Below, one piece after another: positions 59,476 to 64,000 of a DNA stretch of 64,000 nucleotides. Positions within the stretch are counted from its first letter, which is position 1, and the number at the start of each line of letters is the position of its first letter. The stretch is from Perilla frutescens (lineage: Eukaryota; Streptophyta; Magnoliopsida; Lamiales; Lamiaceae). The stretch spans positions 45,563,588 to 45,627,587 of the forward strand of contig BRKX01000018.1 of NCBI GenBank assembly GCA_026008535.1. Direction: 5' to 3'. The translations under genes and the position numbers were made by a program. Below the pieces are notes generated by a model, which worked only from the letters and a program-made list of their open reading frames with translations, had not been told where the DNA came from and searched no databases.

Positions 59476-59722
59476 CTCCTTCCGTTTCTGAATAAGTGTC
59501 ATTCTAACATTTTAATTTTGTTTCAAAAAAGTGTCATTCTACAAATTTGAGACAAAAAATCTCATTTTTCACACATTTTGCCCTCACTTAATGCATTTAA
59601 AAAATATTTATATTTAACTCATTTGATGTATTCACACAAGGGTATATTAGGTAATTTAATTAATTTATTAATTTGTGTGCATTTATCCAAAATTACATTT
59701 ATACAAAAAACAGAGGGGGTGA
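59476..59722. mobile_element. Stowaway-type MITE
   Basis: Left end CTCCTTCCGTTTCTGAATAA with a decayed inverted right end, TA on both sides. It shares AAGTGTCATTCTA, TTGAGACAAAAAAT and TTCACACAAGGGTATATT with the copy at 49449-49680, in opposite orientation. Confidence 0.75.
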
Positions 59723-59724
59723 TA

Positions 59725-60779
59725 AATATTAAAATACCTAGGAGTAATTTCATTTAAATTCATATCCATATTGTGCAAGAATAATAACTACAACATATTT
59801 ATCCAAATTTCTCATTACAATTCAAAAACTAGACATTATGTGAAATTGTATTAGAAATATGAGTTATTTTTAAAAAAAATATTAACAAATATGTATTCAT
59901 TTAGGCTTGATTTTACCATATTAATTTCATCTATTTGATAATGCAACAATAACACAAACTAATTCATATAAAAAAACACAAAACATATCCATAATAGAGC
60001 AATCAGTAGGTTTGTGGATTTTATTGGATAGATATCAATAGAAATAATATATAGATCAATAGATGTACATCTAATACTTTTGCAATTTAGTGTTAAATCA
60101 AAATGTAATTGGACCAATATTAATATGAATTTTTCTACATAACTTTAAAATAATTGTTCAATGATGGAAATTTAAAAAAGAAACATCAAATTGTAGTTGA
60201 TCATAAAGAAAAAATAGGTATTTAACAAATTTACATGTATTTATAATTATATCAGCAAAATAAAATCCAACAAACATCCCAATAACAAAATAAAAAATGG
60301 ATGAAAAATATTTATAGATGAAAATGGATCAACAATTAACAATATTGAACTTGGATTTAAGATTTCATTATAGAATCCCAAATATTTATAAGCATAAACA
60401 ATCCATTTAAACGGACATTTTTATGGATTGATTCTTAAAAATTGTAGAAATAAATTACCATTAACTCACGTAAAAGTATTATGGAAAACAGATGTTATAA
60501 CCTTAATTTCATTAAATAATATCTTAAATTATAGTATTAGAAATTGACAAAAATACCCATATAAATGGGAGGGAAAAGAGTTGTGCATTATAATATATAT
60601 ATATATATATATAGATAGATAGATAGATTGGTTATATGTAGTCTCTAATTTAATAATTTTATTTTTATATAATTTAATGGTCCAACAATCTTATTTTAGA
60701 GTGGTTTTAACTAGTTACCAATTAGTTGCTAAAAAAAAACTAGTTATCAATCAAACAATTCACTATTAATGACGGTTAG
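59725..60779. other. AT-rich intergenic DNA
   Basis: No gene is seen. A TA/GATA microsatellite lies at about 60593-60627. Confidence 0.55.
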
Positions 60780-61409
60780 TAGTGGTGTGCAAAACGAAAC
60801 TAAAGCCAAAAAATCGAACCAAATTGAGTTATTTAGTTTGATTGGTTTGCTCAATTTTTTTTTTTAATTTTGATTTGGTTTTGAATATTAAGATCTAAAT
60901 ATAATTTGGTTCGATTTCAATTTAAGTAAAAAATATTTTGGTTAAAACTGAACCAACTAAAATACACACACACACACTACACGCACACACTCTCACACTA
61001 TATTTGTAACTTATAATTTATAATCCTGATATTAATTATACATAAATTAATAAATTTAAAAGGAATATACCTAAATAGTATTAGTAATTATAATATTTAG
61101 TTTCAATTTTCTAGTTTTATAATTTTTAAAACATTTACTTATTTAATATATCGTTTGTTATCTATTGATCCATGAGTGCATGTTATTTTATTTAGATATA
61201 ATATATTGTTTCGAAAAAACAAAAATAATCAATAAAAATTAGATTAAACTGAAAATCAAACCAAATTAACCAAAAAATTATAATTTGTTTTGGTTTAATT
61301 ATACATAATATTTAGGTTGGTTCGGTCTGAATTTTTTTAATAAATTTTTTATTTAATTTTATTAGTTTGGTTCGATTTTACATCGACCCAACCATTTACG
61401 CCGCATATG
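60780..61409. mobile_element. hAT-like element with GGTTCGGTT-rich ends, copy 2
   Basis: The left end TAGTGGTGTGCAAAACG and the core (TAATAAATTTAAAAGG, then TTTAATATATCGTTTGTTAT) match the copy at 44713-45324. The right end is decayed and no duplication is visible. A further core fragment lies near 61970-62020. Confidence 0.72.
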
Positions 61410-62341
61410 AGAAAAAAAACATAAATATATTTCTTAAAGAAAGTGCGTGATACTGGATGGTACAGTAGTGGAATGATTTCATTTTTTTTATATGCATGAA
61501 TGATTTCAATTTTAACTTATAAGTCAACTTTATTTGAAGCCACTACTCTTCAGATGTGGTAACATATAAATCTTTATATGAAAATTTAATGATCATCTAA
61601 TTTTGTCATCATGAAATTATGTTCGATTTAAGTTTTGACACACTGAGCTCTCAAAACGCACATGCTCTTTATGTCACAAAAAAAAAAAAAAAAAAAGATT
61701 TCATTATTATTTACTCAAAATTCTAAAGACAACCAACCTTACCTAAAAAATAAATAAATAAAACCACATTGAAGCTATCTCATTACAATAATTCTCACCA
61801 AACACTCAATATAGTAGTACTATTGAAGTTACATTCGATGGACCATCACAATAAATGTGATTTTTTTATATAGGAAAATAAATATGTATAGTTTAGAAAC
61901 ATACATATAAAATGACAATCTCACAAGTGCATGTTATTTTATGTCATCACATATAAAAAGACAATCTCCATATATCGTTTGTTATCTATCGAGTGTATGT
62001 TATTTTATGTCATCACAAAAACCTTTATAAAAAGACAATCTCACACATTTTTTTATACTTCCAACCATTGCCTCGTAAATACATAGTATTATAACCTAAA
62101 AGACATTGTTACAATTCAAATTCATGACTTATTGTAGTATAATTTTTTGTATTTAATTTAATAAAACATAAAATAGTGTACAAATAAAATATTTTTGGAT
62201 CAAAATGTATTTATATGGATCCAATATCTATTCTTCCACTGATTTTCTCTTCAAAACTTAATCTTCAAACGGTCTTAAAAATCTCCAGAGTAAATTTGCA
62301 TCTTTGATCTTCCCAGAATTGTTGTTTGAACTCTGATAACG
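61410..62341. other. AT-rich intergenic DNA
   Basis: No gene is seen. It contains an A run at 61678-61696. Confidence 0.55.
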
Positions 62342-62342
62342 T

Positions 62343-62480
62343 TAACCGGGGATTGACGACCTTGATTCCGGATTTAACGTTTGGATTTGAGGTGATTCTG
62401 ACGAAATACATTAATCGGGGGCTGGCGACCTTGATTCTGGATTGTACGCTGAATTTGAGGTGATTCTGGCGAAATACGCC
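62343..62480. repeat. Tandem duplication of 69 bp
   Basis: Two units start at 62343 (TAACCGGGGATTGACGACC) and 62412 (TAATCGGGGGCTGGCGACC) and share GAGGTGATTCTG and CGAAATAC. The host element is not identified. Confidence 0.8.
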
Positions 62481-62643
62481 TTTGAATGCCGGCTTTGAAG
62501 ATTTGAGAGAATTTCACTATGGAATTTCTTCTCAAATTCTTGAACTCTTTAAATGACTTTTGGTATGTGTTTCAACTGATATGAAGACCCTTATTTATAG
62601 TTGTAGGGCGAAGTATCTAAGGCTGACGTGACACAATCTCATT

Positions 62644-62674
<31 letters not shown>

Positions 62675-62677
<3 letters not shown>

Positions 62678-63350
62678 ATGGGATCTAGTGAGAACTGGTC
62701 GCTAGGTGAGAACCGGGAACCGATCCCATCCGTCCATCCTGCAAAATCGACGCCCCAGATCCATCCAAATTTTCGGTGGCATTTTTGTAATTATCGCGAA
62801 AATCTTCAATTCGCGCGTCTCATTAAGGGTAAAATCGGAACTGAACTCAGAAATTGCCCAGATTCAATTTTAGCATCCGACTTCGCATATTTTAGCCTCA
62901 TGCATTTCTCATTTTAGCATGTGTTGATAAACAAAAATGGAACGATGATTTCATTGGAATAAAATGCAATACGCCTTATTTTGGGACAGTGAACCCTAAT
63001 GGGAATCTCATAATTACTAGTTGGGATCAGGAACTTAATAAACCCTAATTGGGAACGGTGAACCCTAGTGGAAAATGTCACATCAATTTTAGCCTCCCAC
63101 TTCGATAATTTTAGCATTATGCGATTCTCATTTTAGCCTCATGCGATTCTCATTTTAGCCTCAGAACAAAAGGGAAGAATGATTAAATTACTATATTACC
63201 CCTCCGTCCAGAAAGTTGCCGAAAATTACAGGAATGCCACCGCCCATCCACTTAAATCTGATTTAATCTGGACCGTCCAGATTGAGTCAAACAAGGGCTA
63301 GGATTGGTTCCTAGTTCCCACCTAGGGGAAGGATTCTCATTTGATCCTTT

Positions 63351-63354
<4 letters not shown>
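62675..63354. mobile_element. TIR element inserted in a (TA)n microsatellite
   Basis: Left end GGGATGGGATCTAGTGAGAA and inverted right end GGGAAAGGATCAAATGAGAA. Both ends continue with CTAGGTGRGAAC, and (TA)n runs lie on both sides (62646-62674 and 63355-63387). The interior holds repeated TTTTAGCCTCATGCGATTCT and GAACCCTAATGGGAA words. The superfamily is uncertain. A 91-codon open frame near the left end looks like chance. Confidence 0.7.
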
Positions 63355-63389
<35 letters not shown>

Positions 63390-63391
<2 letters not shown>

Positions 63392-64000
63392 AAAATATAT
63401 TACTTGTTGCCAAAGAAACTTGATATTTATCATATAAAACTAACTTTATTATTTAAATATTTTATTTAATTTTGAATTTCATATGATTCCAAAACTAAAT
63501 AAATATATAAAAATGTATGAAAATATTATATATAATATTATGAATTTTTTTCGTTATCTATACTTATCTCTAAGATCATATCTCAACCAATTCTCTTGAA
63601 CATTCGCTTCTATTATCGGTTTCGTATTGTTCTTCGTAAAGAAATTGATAAAATCCCAAATGTGCTAACATAGGTGTAGTGATGATAGCTACAGATCTCT
63701 CCATTTCATATTTGATGTTTTAGCATTTTAATCTTTGTCTTAAATTATTTGTTGTTTTAGACTTTTTGATACACTTCTTGCCAATTCTACTTCTATCAAA
63801 ACACCATTAAGATATAAGGAAATTATAACTTACTGAAATTTGTTATAGGTAGAGACAAGAGAGGGTGTATTTGTTACATTTTTTACTTCTTTAATTTATG
63901 TGCAAAAGAATAAAATATTAAATATTATGTGTAGGGTATCTTGTCTCATCGGAAGGTTCACCACTTGGTTCCCGTCATTAGCAGTCGGACTCATGTGTCC
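63390..64000. other. AT-rich intergenic DNA
   Basis: No gene is seen up to the window edge. Confidence 0.5.

Overview
The window is nuclear DNA of a flowering plant, most likely a eudicot. The signs are plant transposon lineages (Del/Tekay-type, CRM-like, Angela-like, CACTA, hAT, MULE, Stowaway, Au-like SINE), a plant initiator-Met tRNA primer site, GT-AG introns and a plant class III patatin-like gene. The background is strongly AT-rich and gene-poor. I see only one intact cellular gene: a two-exon patatin-like (pPLAIII-type) acyl hydrolase on the + strand (33651-34867), a GC-rich island with a TATA box about 180 bases upstream of its start codon.

The left third is a stack of nested insertions. 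At 1259-4680 an Au-like SINE is split by a 3.2-kb solo LTR. A 2.4-kb non-autonomous hAT follows at 5035-7433. From 8956 to 26255 (- strand) lies an intron-containing pseudogene of ECR1/UBA3, the catalytic subunit of the NEDD8/RUB E1. It carries frameshifts, a deletion and stops. One exon is cut by a CACTA transposon (9393-13275, itself carrying a MULE-type MITE). An Angela-like copia solo LTR landed on the CACTA/host junction, and an almost complete CRM-like Ty3/gypsy retrotransposon (14029-22242) landed inside that LTR. Target-site duplications support each step (AGC, GTGAG, CTAGT, and AATTAACAA for the MITE).

The CRM-like element has 1130-bp LTRs and a reading frame that runs through its polypurine tract and ends inside the 3' LTR. 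A solo LTR of a related family (51858-53058) carries the same kind of coding tail. A full-length SINE (31253-31471), a 304-bp solo LTR (43084-43387), a Harbinger-type MITE (29608-30124), several hAT elements with 8-bp duplications, MULE-type MITEs with 9-bp duplications and two Stowaway elements fill much of the rest.

The remaining sequence is AT-rich intergenic DNA with microsatellites and old repeats. I found no tRNA, rRNA or CRISPR feature, and nothing that looks like a new multi-gene system. The main interest lies in the nested transposon history, the coding-LTR design and the dead ECR1 copy. All alignments were made by eye.
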